DNA of 64,000 bases. Source: Lachnospiraceae bacterium. GTDB lineage: Bacteria; Bacillota; Clostridia; Lachnospirales; Lachnospiraceae. The stretch is from positions 1 through 64,000 of the forward strand of contig JAFXSQ010000005.1 in assembly GCA_017525525.1 (NCBI GenBank). Reading direction: 5' to 3'. Under the pieces are notes generated by a model. It saw only the letters and a program-made list of their open reading frames with translations, searched no databases and had not been told where the DNA came from. Positions within the stretch are counted from its first letter, which is position 1. Each line of letters begins with the position of its first letter. Of the stretch, positions 19,498 to 27,967 are shown piece by piece. The position numbers were made by a program, and so were the translations under genes.

Positions 19498-19983
19498 TTA
19501 TTCTCCGGCAGTTCTTGTGAGACCCGTAAGACCTGTTCTTACCATCTCCACTATCCTGAAGCCGTCAAGAAGCTTTATAAATGCTTCGATCTTGTTGGTG
19601 TTGCCTGTCATCTCGATCATAACCGAATCTGCGGACACATCGACCACCTGAGCTCTGAACACATTTGCAAGAGAGATGATCTGCTGTCTCTCGGTCATAT
19701 CCGTCAGTATCTTGACAAGCATAAGCTCTCTTACTACGGACTCTCCGCCTTTAAGTTCTGTGATGGTCTTCACGTCCTCAAGCTTTAAGAGCTGCTTCTT
19801 GATCTGACTTAATATAAGGTCATCTCCGCTTACCGCAACCGTCATGCGCGAGAACTTGGGATCCTCTGTTATTCCGACAGTCAAACTGTCAATATTGTAG
19901 CCTCTTCTGGAAAAAAGTCCGGCAACTCTGGCAAGAACGCCCGATGTGTTGTCTACAAGAAGCGATAATACCATTTTCTTCAT
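19498..19983 (-). CDS. ilvN: Acetolactate synthase small (regulatory) subunit
   Basis: ACT-domain regulatory subunit that activates IlvB and mediates valine feedback. N-terminal ACT: LLVDNTSGVLARVAGLFSRRGYNIDSL (split here in sense, residues about 7-33), followed by the C-terminal domain with RELMLVKI. 161 aa, normal size. It is the first gene of an ilvN-ilvC unit with a promoter directly upstream; the catalytic subunit gene is elsewhere. Confidence 0.95.
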   Translation of the reverse strand: MKKMVLSLLVDNTSGVLARVAGLFSRRGYNIDSLTVGITEDPKFSRMTVAVSGDDLILSQIKKQLLKLEDVKTITELKGGESVVRELMLVKILTDMTERQQIISLANVFRAQVVDVSADSVMIEMTGNTNKIEAFIKLLDGFRIVEMVRTGLTGLTRTAGE

Positions 19984-20025
19984 GAGATAAATCCACCTTT
20001 CAATCTTTCAATAACTTGAATATGT

Positions 20026-20054
20026 ATTTTAATCTTTTTAATAAACACTGTCAA
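20026..20054 (-). promoter_or_regulatory. Sigma-A promoter of ilvN-ilvC
   Basis: TTGACA (20049-20054), 17-bp spacer, TAAAAT (20026-20031) on the minus strand, about 45 bases before the ilvN ATG. No T-box or leader-peptide signature is visible in the short leader. Confidence 0.65.
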
Positions 20055-20057
20055 GAG

Positions 20058-20100
20058 CATAAGATTCTTCACTTCGCTCAAGTCGTGACAAATTCATTCT
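20058..20100. repeat. Dispersed palindromic repeat, partial copy 4
   Basis: AAGATTCTTCACTTCGCTCAAG followed by GTGACA and ATTCATTCT, in the gap after the L,D-transpeptidase gene. Only one half of the palindrome is well preserved. Confidence 0.55.
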
Positions 20101-20105
20101 GTTTA

Positions 20106-21602
20106 CTACCAGTACAGTATTACAGGCATGCCGTCCTCGGCGTACTCGTACATAGTCGCTACGGCATCATACGGAAGATTGACACAGCCGTGCGAACCGT
20201 CGTAGGTGTAGATATTTCCTCCGAATGCTCCGCGCCATGTTGCATCGTGAAGTCCTATGCCCGGATAGAACTGTATCCAGTACTGAACTACGGTCTCATA
20301 CTCCTTATTCTCTCCGACAAGCTTTGCCGGCGAAGACTTGTGGTCTATGGGGTATATACCGGCCGGTGTTGTCATGGAGGGGTACATGCCCGACACGCAA
20401 TCCGCTTCCGCAACTATAGTGCCGTTCACATACATCCATACGTGCTGTCCGGAAAGATCGACCTCGACATAGGTGTTGCCGATGTCACCGTTCTCATCCA
20501 TATAGTATCCGACGCTCGAGAAATCCGGCGTTATCTCAAAATCGGTTTTCTGAGTGAGCGAATAATAAAGCTCCGAGAAAAGCGATTCAGGATCGAACTC
20601 CCATCCGTAATAACCGTCCTCTATAGTCACCACTCTGCCGTAATGAGTTGTAAATATCCTCGGATGCTCTAAGGTTGCATACTTGTCATACAGCCTGTTG
20701 GTAAGAGACTCAACATTGTTCTGTGATATCTGTATGGTGCCGTTGCTGCTTAAGTAACCAATCTTCGAAAGCTCATCCCTGGGTATTATGTACTTGTAAT
20801 CGCCGAAGCACACAGCGCACTGAAGATCAAGGAAATCCTCACACTTTCTTACAAGCTCCTTTATCTCCGGCGAGTCCTCGGTAAGCTCCGGAGGCACATA
20901 ACATCCGTAAGCATACAGGTCTACGGAGTGCGCATTCTCATTTATAGCCTGCTCTATAACCTCGTAGGTTCTCTCTATATCCAGTCTGTTTCCCTGCTCT
21001 GCCTTTGTAACCACAACCTCTCCGTCCTTCATCTCGACGGTTGCGTTCTTTGAAGGCCTCATCTGATCGACATCCATAAACTCAAGTCCGTTTATGTATT
21101 CTCTCAGGATTCCCTTATCAAACTTAGCCACATAGCCGGCTTTGAACTCATCCTTTGAGAATATGTTGCCCAGCCAGAGAAATGGGTTCTGAAGCTTTAA
21201 GCTGTCCTCGACCGGAGCGGCAAACTCGGTACGCAGGCTGCCCTGTCCCACCTTGAGCTTTTCCTCGCCGCCTATGTAATACACATTGAGCTCATAGCTC
21301 TCACGGTCTAAAGCAAGCTTATCCTCAACCTCCTTCACGCTGCACATACCGACATTGTAGCCGTTCATGTAAGAGTTCGGAGTAAAATGCTTCGAGAAAT
21401 AAAGCACGCCGCCGAAGTAAACAAGCGTTAAGGTCAAAAGGACAACTATTATGAACAGCTGCCACAACCTTATGCCTTTCTTCTTTTTCTTATTTTTCTT
21501 GTTTTTTGCCGGTTCGGCATCAAACTGCTCGGTAAATCCACCCTTCGGAGCTTTTTTCCCCGAAGGCTTATCGGTTTCCTTTAATACATCTGTCTTAGAC
21601 AT
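20106..21602 (-). CDS. L,D-transpeptidase (YkuD) with peptidoglycan-binding domains
   Basis: Cross-links or anchors peptidoglycan by 3-3 transfer. Lys-rich cytoplasmic N-terminus (about 30-43), one membrane helix (about 45-68), a large extracellular region with two PG_binding_4-like repeats (about 85-330), and a C-terminal YkuD domain with HDATWRG and the catalytic SHGCVNLP near the C-terminus. The nucleophilic Cys and both His are present. 498 aa, the common clostridial form. Repeat DNA follows the stop. Confidence 0.93.
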   Translation of the reverse strand: MSKTDVLKETDKPSGKKAPKGGFTEQFDAEPAKNKKNKKKKKGIRLWQLFIIVVLLTLTLVYFGGVLYFSKHFTPNSYMNGYNVGMCSVKEVEDKLALDRESYELNVYYIGGEEKLKVGQGSLRTEFAAPVEDSLKLQNPFLWLGNIFSKDEFKAGYVAKFDKGILREYINGLEFMDVDQMRPSKNATVEMKDGEVVVTKAEQGNRLDIERTYEVIEQAINENAHSVDLYAYGCYVPPELTEDSPEIKELVRKCEDFLDLQCAVCFGDYKYIIPRDELSKIGYLSSNGTIQISQNNVESLTNRLYDKYATLEHPRIFTTHYGRVVTIEDGYYGWEFDPESLFSELYYSLTQKTDFEITPDFSSVGYYMDENGDIGNTYVEVDLSGQHVWMYVNGTIVAEADCVSGMYPSMTTPAGIYPIDHKSSPAKLVGENKEYETVVQYWIQFYPGIGLHDATWRGAFGGNIYTYDGSHGCVNLPYDAVATMYEYAEDGMPVILYW

Positions 21603-21685
21603 TTTCTTCCCCTATATCTGTGTCAAAACACAAAGCCTTCATAATCCATCAAAGCACAAAGTCCTTTGAGTATATATCAAAGCCT

Positions 21686-22531
21686 TCAATTTTTCAATAG
21701 CGTGATAGACATTATCTCCGGCTTGTTGAACACCCTCAGTGGTATCAGATGGGTCCCCAGGCCGTTGGTAAGCAGCATCACCGTTCTGCCCTTTTCGTAT
21801 CTTCCGTAATCGTACTTCGGAAAGGGCTTAAGTCTCGGAGATATCATTCCTCCCAAGCCAGGAAGCCTTACAATGCCGCCGTGGATATGACCTGACAGCA
21901 CCAAATCCGCGCCCCATCCCGCGTAAGCATCAAAGTATTCCGGGTTATGGGCTATCAGGATGTTGTACTTCTCGCTTTCCTTAAAGCCGAGCCTGCCTGC
22001 CAGCTCCTCCGCAGAAAGCGGCTTCGAGTGAAATCTCGTGTAATACGAACGGTCAAGGTCAAGTCCGTATAATACCAGCCCCGTGTCAGCCTTCTCCAGC
22101 TTCTCATCCCTTAAGAAATGAACTCTCTCTCCCGCTATATTCATATACTTGCCCAGGTCCCGGTATCTCATCTCATGATTGCCTATACCGTAATAGACGG
22201 GCGCGATCTGAGATAGCTTCTCTATGGTTGCGGCAGTCTTTAAGTTGTTTTCCGCCTCATTTAATGTGATCATATCCCCCGCAAGGATTATAAGATCCGG
22301 CGATTCACCTTCTACCGCTTTGAGCAGGTCGGAATTATCTTCTCCGAACACCACGTTGTGAAGATCCGCGAAAGCCACTATCTTCAACGGGCTTTTGATA
22401 TCCTTGTCGGTCTTCACGGTATATCGCGTCACAACAAAGCTATCACACTCAAAGCTGCTTTTTACAAGCATCAAAGCAAAAAGCGTCAGACAGACAAGTA
22501 TGAAGATTAGAATTATCTTTAATATCAGCAT
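21686..22531 (-). CDS. Membrane-anchored metallophosphoesterase (YkuE-like)
   Basis: Calcineurin-fold phosphoesterase. An N-terminal membrane helix or uncleaved signal (residues 1-22) is followed by metal motifs FADLHNV (D, H), LAGDMI, YGIGNHEMR (GNHE), and the late LSGHIHGG. All metal ligands are present. 281 aa. Homologues act on lipid headgroups or nucleotides at the membrane face; the substrate here is not evident. Confidence 0.88.
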   Translation of the reverse strand: MLILKIILIFILVCLTLFALMLVKSSFECDSFVVTRYTVKTDKDIKSPLKIVAFADLHNVVFGEDNSDLLKAVEGESPDLIILAGDMITLNEAENNLKTAATIEKLSQIAPVYYGIGNHEMRYRDLGKYMNIAGERVHFLRDEKLEKADTGLVLYGLDLDRSYYTRFHSKPLSAEELAGRLGFKESEKYNILIAHNPEYFDAYAGWGADLVLSGHIHGGIVRLPGLGGMISPRLKPFPKYDYGRYEKGRTVMLLTNGLGTHLIPLRVFNKPEIMSITLLKN

Positions 22532-22537
22532 AGACCT

Positions 22538-23902
22538 TTAATTCTTAAAGCTGTGTATAGGCGCAGGTATCCTGCCCTTTCTCTCTATAAATGCGTCGCA
22601 GGAGAACTCATTGACCGGCATAATCGGGGCATATCCGAGCAGTCCGCCGAACTGAGCCTTGTCACCGACCTTCTTGCCTATAACGGGTATGATTCTCACC
22701 GCGGTTGTCTTCTGGTTTACCATGCCGAGGGCCATCTCATCCGCTATTATACCGGATATGGTGGTAGCCTTTGTATCGCCCGGAACTGCAAGCATATCGA
22801 GTCCCACAGAGCATACACAGGTCATGGCCTCAAGCTTCTCTATCGTAAGGGCTCCCGCCTCGACAGCGTCTATCATCCTCTGATCCTCGCTGACGGGGAT
22901 AAATGCGCCGGACAAGCCTCCCACGTATGAGCTTGCCATAACACCGCCCTTCTTCACCTGGTCGTTGAGCATGGCAAGCGCCGCCGTTGTTCCCGGAGCA
23001 CCCGCAAACTCAAGTCCTATCTCCTCAAGTATCTCGCCCACGCTGTCACCGACTGCGGGAGTCGGAGCGAGTGAAAGGTCTATGATACCGAAGGGAACTC
23101 CGAGCATGGCCGAAGCCTCCTTTGCGACAAGCTGTCCCACTCTTGTTATCTTGAAGGCAGTCTTCTTGATGGTCTCGCAGAGAACCTCGAAGCTCTCGCC
23201 TCTTACCGACTCGATAGCCCTCTTTACCACACCCGGGCCGCTTACTCCTACATTTATGATCTTGTCGGCTTCGGTAACTCCGTGAAATGCACCTGCCATG
23301 AACGGATTATCATCCGGTGCGTTACAGAATACCACAAGCTTTGCACAGCCGATGGAATCCTGATCCTTTGTGAGCTCTGCAGTCTCCCTTACAACCTCAC
23401 CGAGAAGTCTGATGGCATCCATATTTATACCGGTCTTTGTCGAGCCTGCATTTACTGAAGAACATACTCTTCCGGTCACGCTCAAGGCCTTCGGGATGGA
23501 TCTTATAAGAAGCTCGTCCGCCGGCGTCATGCCCTTTGATACAAGAGCCGAGTATCCTCCGATAAAGTTCACTCCGCACTCTGTGGCTGCGTTGTCGAGA
23601 GTCTTCGCTATCTCCACGAAATCATCCTCGCTCTTTGCTACGGAACCGCCGACTAAGGCGATCGGAGTAACCGATATTCTCTTGTTGACTATGGGTATTC
23701 CGTACTTCCTTGATATCTCATTTCCGGTGTGAACCAGGTCCTTGGCAGACTCGGTTATCTTCCTGTATATCCTGTCACAGGTATCCGAAAGATCTGCACC
23801 GACACAGTCAAGAAGACTTATACCCATGGTTATGGTACGCACATCAAGGTTCATATGGCGTATCATATCATTTGTCTCTATTACCTCATTTATTCCTATC
23901 AT
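22538..23902 (-). CDS. PFL-family UPF0210 (DUF711) protein
   Basis: A 454-aa protein of UPF0210, in the pyruvate formate-lyase-like superfamily; function unknown. It starts [19 protein letters not shown], the normal family N-terminus, at the ATG at 23902 with AGAAGGG upstream. The frame is open 96 bases further, but that stretch only translates the palindromic repeat at 23918-24018, so the longer start is rejected. It is paired with the ACT-domain UPF0237 gene just upstream, a conserved association suggesting joint amino-acid-linked regulation. Confidence 0.92.
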   Translation of the reverse strand: MIGINEVIETNDMIRHMNLDVRTITMGISLLDCVGADLSDTCDRIYRKITESAKDLVHTGNEISRKYGIPIVNKRISVTPIALVGGSVAKSEDDFVEIAKTLDNAATECGVNFIGGYSALVSKGMTPADELLIRSIPKALSVTGRVCSSVNAGSTKTGINMDAIRLLGEVVRETAELTKDQDSIGCAKLVVFCNAPDDNPFMAGAFHGVTEADKIINVGVSGPGVVKRAIESVRGESFEVLCETIKKTAFKITRVGQLVAKEASAMLGVPFGIIDLSLAPTPAVGDSVGEILEEIGLEFAGAPGTTAALAMLNDQVKKGGVMASSYVGGLSGAFIPVSEDQRMIDAVEAGALTIEKLEAMTCVCSVGLDMLAVPGDTKATTISGIIADEMALGMVNQKTTAVRIIPVIGKKVGDKAQFGGLLGYAPIMPVNEFSCDAFIERKGRIPAPIHSFKN

Positions 23903-23917
23903 TTCTTGTCCCTTCTG

Positions 23918-24018
23918 TAAGATTCTTCGGGCTGCGCACTCAGAATGACACGTATTTTGATTCTGCCGCAGCAGTGTCATTCTACCGGACGGTGTCATTC
24001 TGAGCGAAGCGAAGAATC
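23918..24018. repeat. Dispersed palindromic repeat, complete copy 5
   Basis: The clearest copy: AAGATTCTTCGGGCTGCG … CAGAATGACAC … GTGTCATTCTGAGCG AAGCGAAGAATCTT. The ends are reverse complements and the GTGTCATTCT unit occurs twice inside. It lies between the UPF0237 and UPF0210 genes. Confidence 0.8.
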
Positions 24019-24019
24019 T

Positions 24020-24292
24020 TTATATTCTGTGCATCATGTTAAATATCTCTTCCTGCTGTGCGAGGATCTGCACGCCGAGCTCCTTACCTATCTCGGAAAG
24101 CTCGTCCGCGATCATATCATGATCTTTGGATGACGCCGAGCAGTCCACAACCATCATCATATTGAAATAGCCGTCAACTATGGTCTGTGCTATGTCAAGA
24201 ATATTGATATTGTTGCCTGACAGGTATACGCACACCTTCGCGATGATACCTACCCTGTCCTTTCCGAGAACGGTGATAATAGTCTTCTTCAT
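24020..24292 (-). CDS. ACT-domain protein UPF0237
   Basis: A 90-aa single ACT domain protein (GKDRVGIIAKVCVYLSGNNINILDI at about 10-34, then the second beta-alpha-beta half). ACT domains bind amino acids or other small ligands. It is directly upstream of the UPF0210 gene, as in many bacteria and archaea, separated here by a repeat element. Confidence 0.93.
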   Translation of the reverse strand: MKKTIITVLGKDRVGIIAKVCVYLSGNNINILDIAQTIVDGYFNMMMVVDCSASSKDHDMIADELSEIGKELGVQILAQQEEIFNMMHRI

Positions 24293-24358
24293 TTATTATC
24301 TCTTCCTTTCAAGTAATTTGTTTATATGTGTCGGATGTGTAAATACGAACATTAAATC

Positions 24359-25156
24359 TCATATCGTGATCAGGGGGCCGGCGGTATCCCGCGGTGCGAC
24401 ACTTATGTTAAAGTCACGCACATCACTCGAGTAAGGATTACCGTTAAGCTCATACTTCACCGCCTCGTATGCAAGCTCCGGCAGATTGTTATCCTTGGAC
24501 AGATGTCCCAGGAATATCGCTCTTATATGATTATTTAATACCGATCTTATCAGCCTTCCGCCCGCCTCGTTGGACAGGTGTCCGCGCTTCCCTAAGATAC
24601 GCTGCTTCAAGTCGTAGGAATACCTTCCTACCTGAAGCATCCTTATGTCATGATTGGTCTCTATGACCATGGCGTCGCTGCCGGATATCTCCCTGACAAG
24701 TCCGTCATCGTAGTCACCCATATCGGTCGCAACCGATACCTTACGGTGTCCGTCGGTCACCGTGTAGCACACGGGATCCGCGGCATCATGCCAGACCGGG
24801 TAGGCTCTTACACTCAAGTCTCCCACCTGCACAGACTTCATGGGATCGATTGCAGTAAAGAGCGACCTGTCGAAGTTCCCTAAGCTCTTTATGCGTGATA
24901 TGGCCCTGATCGTCTCCTCGGTGGCATACATCTTTAAGCCATAGGTACGGGCGATCACTCCGACCGCACTCACATGATCAGTATGCTCGTGTGTGATAAA
25001 TATACCGTCTATATCATAGAGCGACATATCCACGGAGCTTAAAGCCTCTTCTATCCTCTTCTTCGATATACCGCAATCGATAAGCACAGCGCTACTGTCC
25101 GACTGTATCAGAGTCGAATTGCCGCTGCTTCCGCTTGCGATTGTCATCATCTTCAT
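24359..25156 (-). CDS. yycJ: YycJ/WalJ-type metallo-beta-lactamase-fold hydrolase
   Basis: MBL-fold hydrolase: THEHTDHV (about 54-61) supplies the metal ligands, with ASGSSGNSTL and VLIDCGIS at the N-terminus as in YycJ, and later LGHLSKDNN. 265 aa. Family members are implicated in DNA double-strand break handling and wall metabolism. The ATG follows the ilvA stop region directly, without spacer. It is not beside walRK here. Confidence 0.85.
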   Translation of the reverse strand: MKMMTIASGSSGNSTLIQSDSSAVLIDCGISKKRIEEALSSVDMSLYDIDGIFITHEHTDHVSAVGVIARTYGLKMYATEETIRAISRIKSLGNFDRSLFTAIDPMKSVQVGDLSVRAYPVWHDAADPVCYTVTDGHRKVSVATDMGDYDDGLVREISGSDAMVIETNHDIRMLQVGRYSYDLKQRILGKRGHLSNEAGGRLIRSVLNNHIRAIFLGHLSKDNNLPELAYEAVKYELNGNPYSSDVRDFNISVAPRDTAGPLITI

Positions 25157-26380
25157 CTAAAATATCGCCTTCGGTTTCTTCTCTATCGGTCTGTAACCCG
25201 TGTCATTCAGCACCTTTAATATCTGATTCTTGTGCTCCGTACCGAAAGCCTCCATGGTTATCACAAGCTCAACGGCCGAGTTCCTGTTGATGGTTACGAA
25301 CTGGTTATGCTCGAGCTTGATAATATTGCCTTTCTGCTCAGCGATAACACCGGCTACATTCTGAAGCTCGCCCGGCTTGTCCGGAAGAAGGATGGATACG
25401 GTAAATATCCTGTCTCTTGCGATAAGTCCGTGCTGCACTACTGACGAGAAGGTGATCACGTCCATATTACCGCCGCTTAAGATGGCAACAACCTTTTCAT
25501 TCTTGGGTTCAAGGTGCTTTAAAGCCGCAACCGTAAGCAGACCGCTGTTTTCAACAAGCATCTTGTGAGTCTCGAGCATATCGAGGAAGGCTACTATAAG
25601 CTCGCTATCCTCGATGGTTATCACATCATCTAAGTTTTCTCTCAGATACGGGAATATCTTAGTTCCCGGAGTCTTGACTGCGGTACCGTCCGCAATAGTA
25701 TCCACGTGCTCTAATGTTGTCACCTCGTTGTTCCTGAAGGATGCCTGAAGGCATGCAGCTCCCTGAGGCTCGACGCCTATTACCTTTATGTTCGGGTTAA
25801 GCATCTTCGCGAGCGTCGATACGCCTGTGGCAAGTCCGCCTCCGCCCACCGGAACAAGTATCTTGTCCGCGAAAGGAAGCTCCTTTATTATCTCCATGGC
25901 CACGGTGCTCTGTCCCGTTGCCACGTCAAGGTCATCAAAGGGATGGATAAATGTATAGCCCTTCTCCTCCGCAAGCTTCAACGCGTAAGCGCAGGAATCG
26001 TCATACACATCTCCGTAAAGTATTACCTCCGCGCCGTAAGCCTTGGTACGGTTTACCTTTATAAGAGGGGTTGAAGTCGGCATCACGATAACCGCCTTAA
26101 CGCCGTATTCCTTTGCGGCGTATGCCACGCCCTGCGCGTGGTTGCCCGCCGAAGCAGTTATAAGACCTTTGCCTCTTTCCTCATCGGAAAGAGTGCTTAT
26201 CTTATAATAAGCTCCTCTTATCTTGTAGGCTCCGGTGACCTGCATATTCTCAGGCTTTAAGTATACCCTGTTGCCTGTCTGCTCGGAGAAGAAGTCGCTC
26301 TCTATAAGGGGAGTGGGCTTCACCACCTTCGAGACTATGTCATATGCCTTTTCAAATTTATCCAGTGTTAATTCACTCAT
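25157..26380 (-). CDS. ilvA: Threonine ammonia-lyase
   Basis: PLP enzyme, threonine to 2-oxobutyrate + ammonia; first step to isoleucine or part of threonine catabolism. Lys53 in TGAYKIRGA binds PLP; ASAGNHAQG and VGGGGLATG bind substrate and phosphate. A C-terminal ACT domain (about 325-400) follows. 407 aa matches the short form with a single ACT, often catabolic or mildly regulated. A structured element lies directly upstream (26398-26523). Confidence 0.95.
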   Translation of the reverse strand: MSELTLDKFEKAYDIVSKVVKPTPLIESDFFSEQTGNRVYLKPENMQVTGAYKIRGAYYKISTLSDEERGKGLITASAGNHAQGVAYAAKEYGVKAVIVMPTSTPLIKVNRTKAYGAEVILYGDVYDDSCAYALKLAEEKGYTFIHPFDDLDVATGQSTVAMEIIKELPFADKILVPVGGGGLATGVSTLAKMLNPNIKVIGVEPQGAACLQASFRNNEVTTLEHVDTIADGTAVKTPGTKIFPYLRENLDDVITIEDSELIVAFLDMLETHKMLVENSGLLTVAALKHLEPKNEKVVAILSGGNMDVITFSSVVQHGLIARDRIFTVSILLPDKPGELQNVAGVIAEQKGNIIKLEHNQFVTINRNSAVELVITMEAFGTEHKNQILKVLNDTGYRPIEKKPKAIF

Positions 26381-26397
26381 TATTTTCTCCTTGTGAC

Positions 26398-26523
26398 GGA
26401 TTCATCAACACCAAGAACCGTGCTCGGCTCCCGGACATATTTTTTTCAGTGCTTTGAAATGCACTGAAAAAAACATGATCCTCGCGCCGAGAATTTTATC
26501 CGGCATTTTTTGTTGATGAATCC
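26398..26523. repeat. 126-bp nested palindrome upstream of ilvA
   Basis: Perfect 13-bp terminal inverted repeats GGATTCATCAACA (26398-26410) and TGTTGATGAATCC (26511-26523) enclose CTCGGC/GCCGAG arms and a central hairpin, TTTTTTTCAGTGC … GCACTGAAAAAAA (26438-26473). The CCGGA/TCCGG pair interleaves with the CTCGGC pair, so the RNA could form a pseudoknot. The central hairpin has no U-run after the stem on either strand and is thus not a simple terminator. It may be a MITE-like element or a structured ilvA leader. Confidence 0.7.
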
Positions 26524-26525
26524 TG

Positions 26526-26553
26526 TGTATAGACTGTTTTGCACTTTATTCAA
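26526..26553 (-). promoter_or_regulatory. Candidate ilvA promoter
   Basis: TTGAAT (26548-26553, overlapping the end of ftsY), 16-bp spacer, TATACA (26526-26531) on the minus strand. Transcription would begin near the outer stem of the palindrome. Confidence 0.4.
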
Positions 26554-27904
26554 TATCAAATAGGTCATCATCCGGGTTAAGATCGAGGCCTGCGGCGATC
26601 TCCACATCCGAACGCGTGTCAAAGTCCGCAAAAAGCGCCGTGACATAAGCATTCGGATCAAAGCGCTGCAAATCTCCTATCTTCTCTCCGACTCCGATGA
26701 ACTTAACCGGTACCGAAAGCTCTGACTGGATTGCAATAGCAATACCGCCCTTTGCGGTTCCGTCGAGCTTTGTAATTATGATACCGTTAATCTCGGTAAC
26801 CTCCGAGAACTGTCTTGCCTGCTCTAAAGCGTTCTGGCCGGTGGTTCCGTCGAGTACAATCAAGGATTCTACATTCGCCTCGGGATACTCCTTCGAGATT
26901 ATCCTGCGCATCTTCGCAAGCTCGTCCATAATGTTCTTCTTATTGTGAAGTCTTCCGGCTGTATCCACCAGAAGTATATCGGTTCCTCTGGCCTTTGCGG
27001 CCGCAACGGCATCAAACACTACCGAAGAAGGATCCGAACCCTCGCTCTGAGCGATAATCGGAACTCCCGCTCTCTCTGACCAGGTCTTGAGCTGATCTAT
27101 GGCAGCCGCGCGGAAGGTGTCCGCCGCAGCCATCATCACATTCTTGCCCCTTGCCTTGTAGATTGCAGCAAGCTTTCCTACTGAGGTAGTCTTGCCCACG
27201 CCGTTTACGCCGATTATGAAGAGCACTGTCTTCTTCTCCTCAAAATCATAAGCGCTCTCGTCAACGGACATCTGATCTCTTAAAATATTGATCACAAGGT
27301 CACGGCAGGCTGCAGCCTCTTTGATGTGTTGCTCCTTCACTCTGGCCTTGAGGTCATCGATTATGCGCTCGGTCGTCTCCACACCCATATCCGAGATGAT
27401 AAGGGTTTCCTCGAGTTCTTCGTAGAAGTCGTCATCTATCTCGCTTGCCTTGAATATGTTGGCAAAGCTGTTTCTTGTCTTGGACAAGCCCTCGGCAAGT
27501 CTCTTGAAGAAGCCCTTCTTTTTCTTCTTTTCTTTGGGCTGCTCCTCCGCTTCCTCTGCCTGTACTTCCGAAGCGTCTTCCTGCTCTTCAGGCTGTATCT
27601 CCGGCTGAACATCCGCTGTCACGGGCTCATCAGCCGGCTTTGCCTCTTCCTCGGGCTCCGCCCATGACTTGCCCCATGAAAGCTTTGGCTTTGCGGGCTT
27701 GGGGATATCCTCCTCTTTCGCCTCCTCCACAGGCTGCTGTGCAAAAAGAACCTCCGTCGGCGGCTTAAGCAGATCATCAACAGGCTCGGACTGCTGTTCC
27801 TGTACGTGAGCCGGTGTATCCTGCTCTTCGCTTACCTGCTCGGTCTGCTGTTCATTTTCAATTATCTCTTCATTCTTTTTCTTCTTCCATCCGAACAATC
27901 CCAT
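26546..27904 (-). CDS. ftsY: Signal recognition particle receptor FtsY
   Basis: SRP receptor GTPase for co-translational membrane targeting. Residues 1-135 are an acidic, low-complexity A region rich in Glu, Pro and Ala; a Lys stretch leads into the NG domain (about 150-450). GTPase motifs: GVNGVGKTTSVGKLA (near 233), DTAGRLHNK, TKLDGTAKGG. 452 aa. It follows smc in the plsX-rnc-smc-ftsY unit. Confidence 0.96.
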   Translation of the reverse strand: MGLFGWKKKKNEEIIENEQQTEQVSEEQDTPAHVQEQQSEPVDDLLKPPTEVLFAQQPVEEAKEEDIPKPAKPKLSWGKSWAEPEEEAKPADEPVTADVQPEIQPEEQEDASEVQAEEAEEQPKEKKKKKGFFKRLAEGLSKTRNSFANIFKASEIDDDFYEELEETLIISDMGVETTERIIDDLKARVKEQHIKEAAACRDLVINILRDQMSVDESAYDFEEKKTVLFIIGVNGVGKTTSVGKLAAIYKARGKNVMMAAADTFRAAAIDQLKTWSERAGVPIIAQSEGSDPSSVVFDAVAAAKARGTDILLVDTAGRLHNKKNIMDELAKMRRIISKEYPEANVESLIVLDGTTGQNALEQARQFSEVTEINGIIITKLDGTAKGGIAIAIQSELSVPVKFIGVGEKIGDLQRFDPNAYVTALFADFDTRSDVEIAAGLDLNPDDDLFDIE

Positions 27905-27930
27905 TTTTTACCTCCTTAAGAATCCTGTAA

Positions 27931-27966
27931 AATAAGATCCTTCGCTTCGCGTAAGTCATGACAACT
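27931..27966. repeat. Dispersed palindromic repeat, short copy 6
   Basis: AAGATCCTTCGCTTCGCGTAAG followed by TCATGACA in the smc-ftsY gap; only the left half of the family consensus. Confidence 0.55.
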
Positions 27967-27967
27967 G

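Noticed and set aside
23903-23998. N-terminal extension of the UPF0210 protein
   Set aside because: The extra 32 codons translate a dispersed repeat; the family N-terminus and SD support the start at 23902.
26438-26473. Intrinsic terminator between ftsY and ilvA
   Set aside because: The T-run and A-run are part of the stem on both sides; no unpaired U-run follows the stem on either strand.
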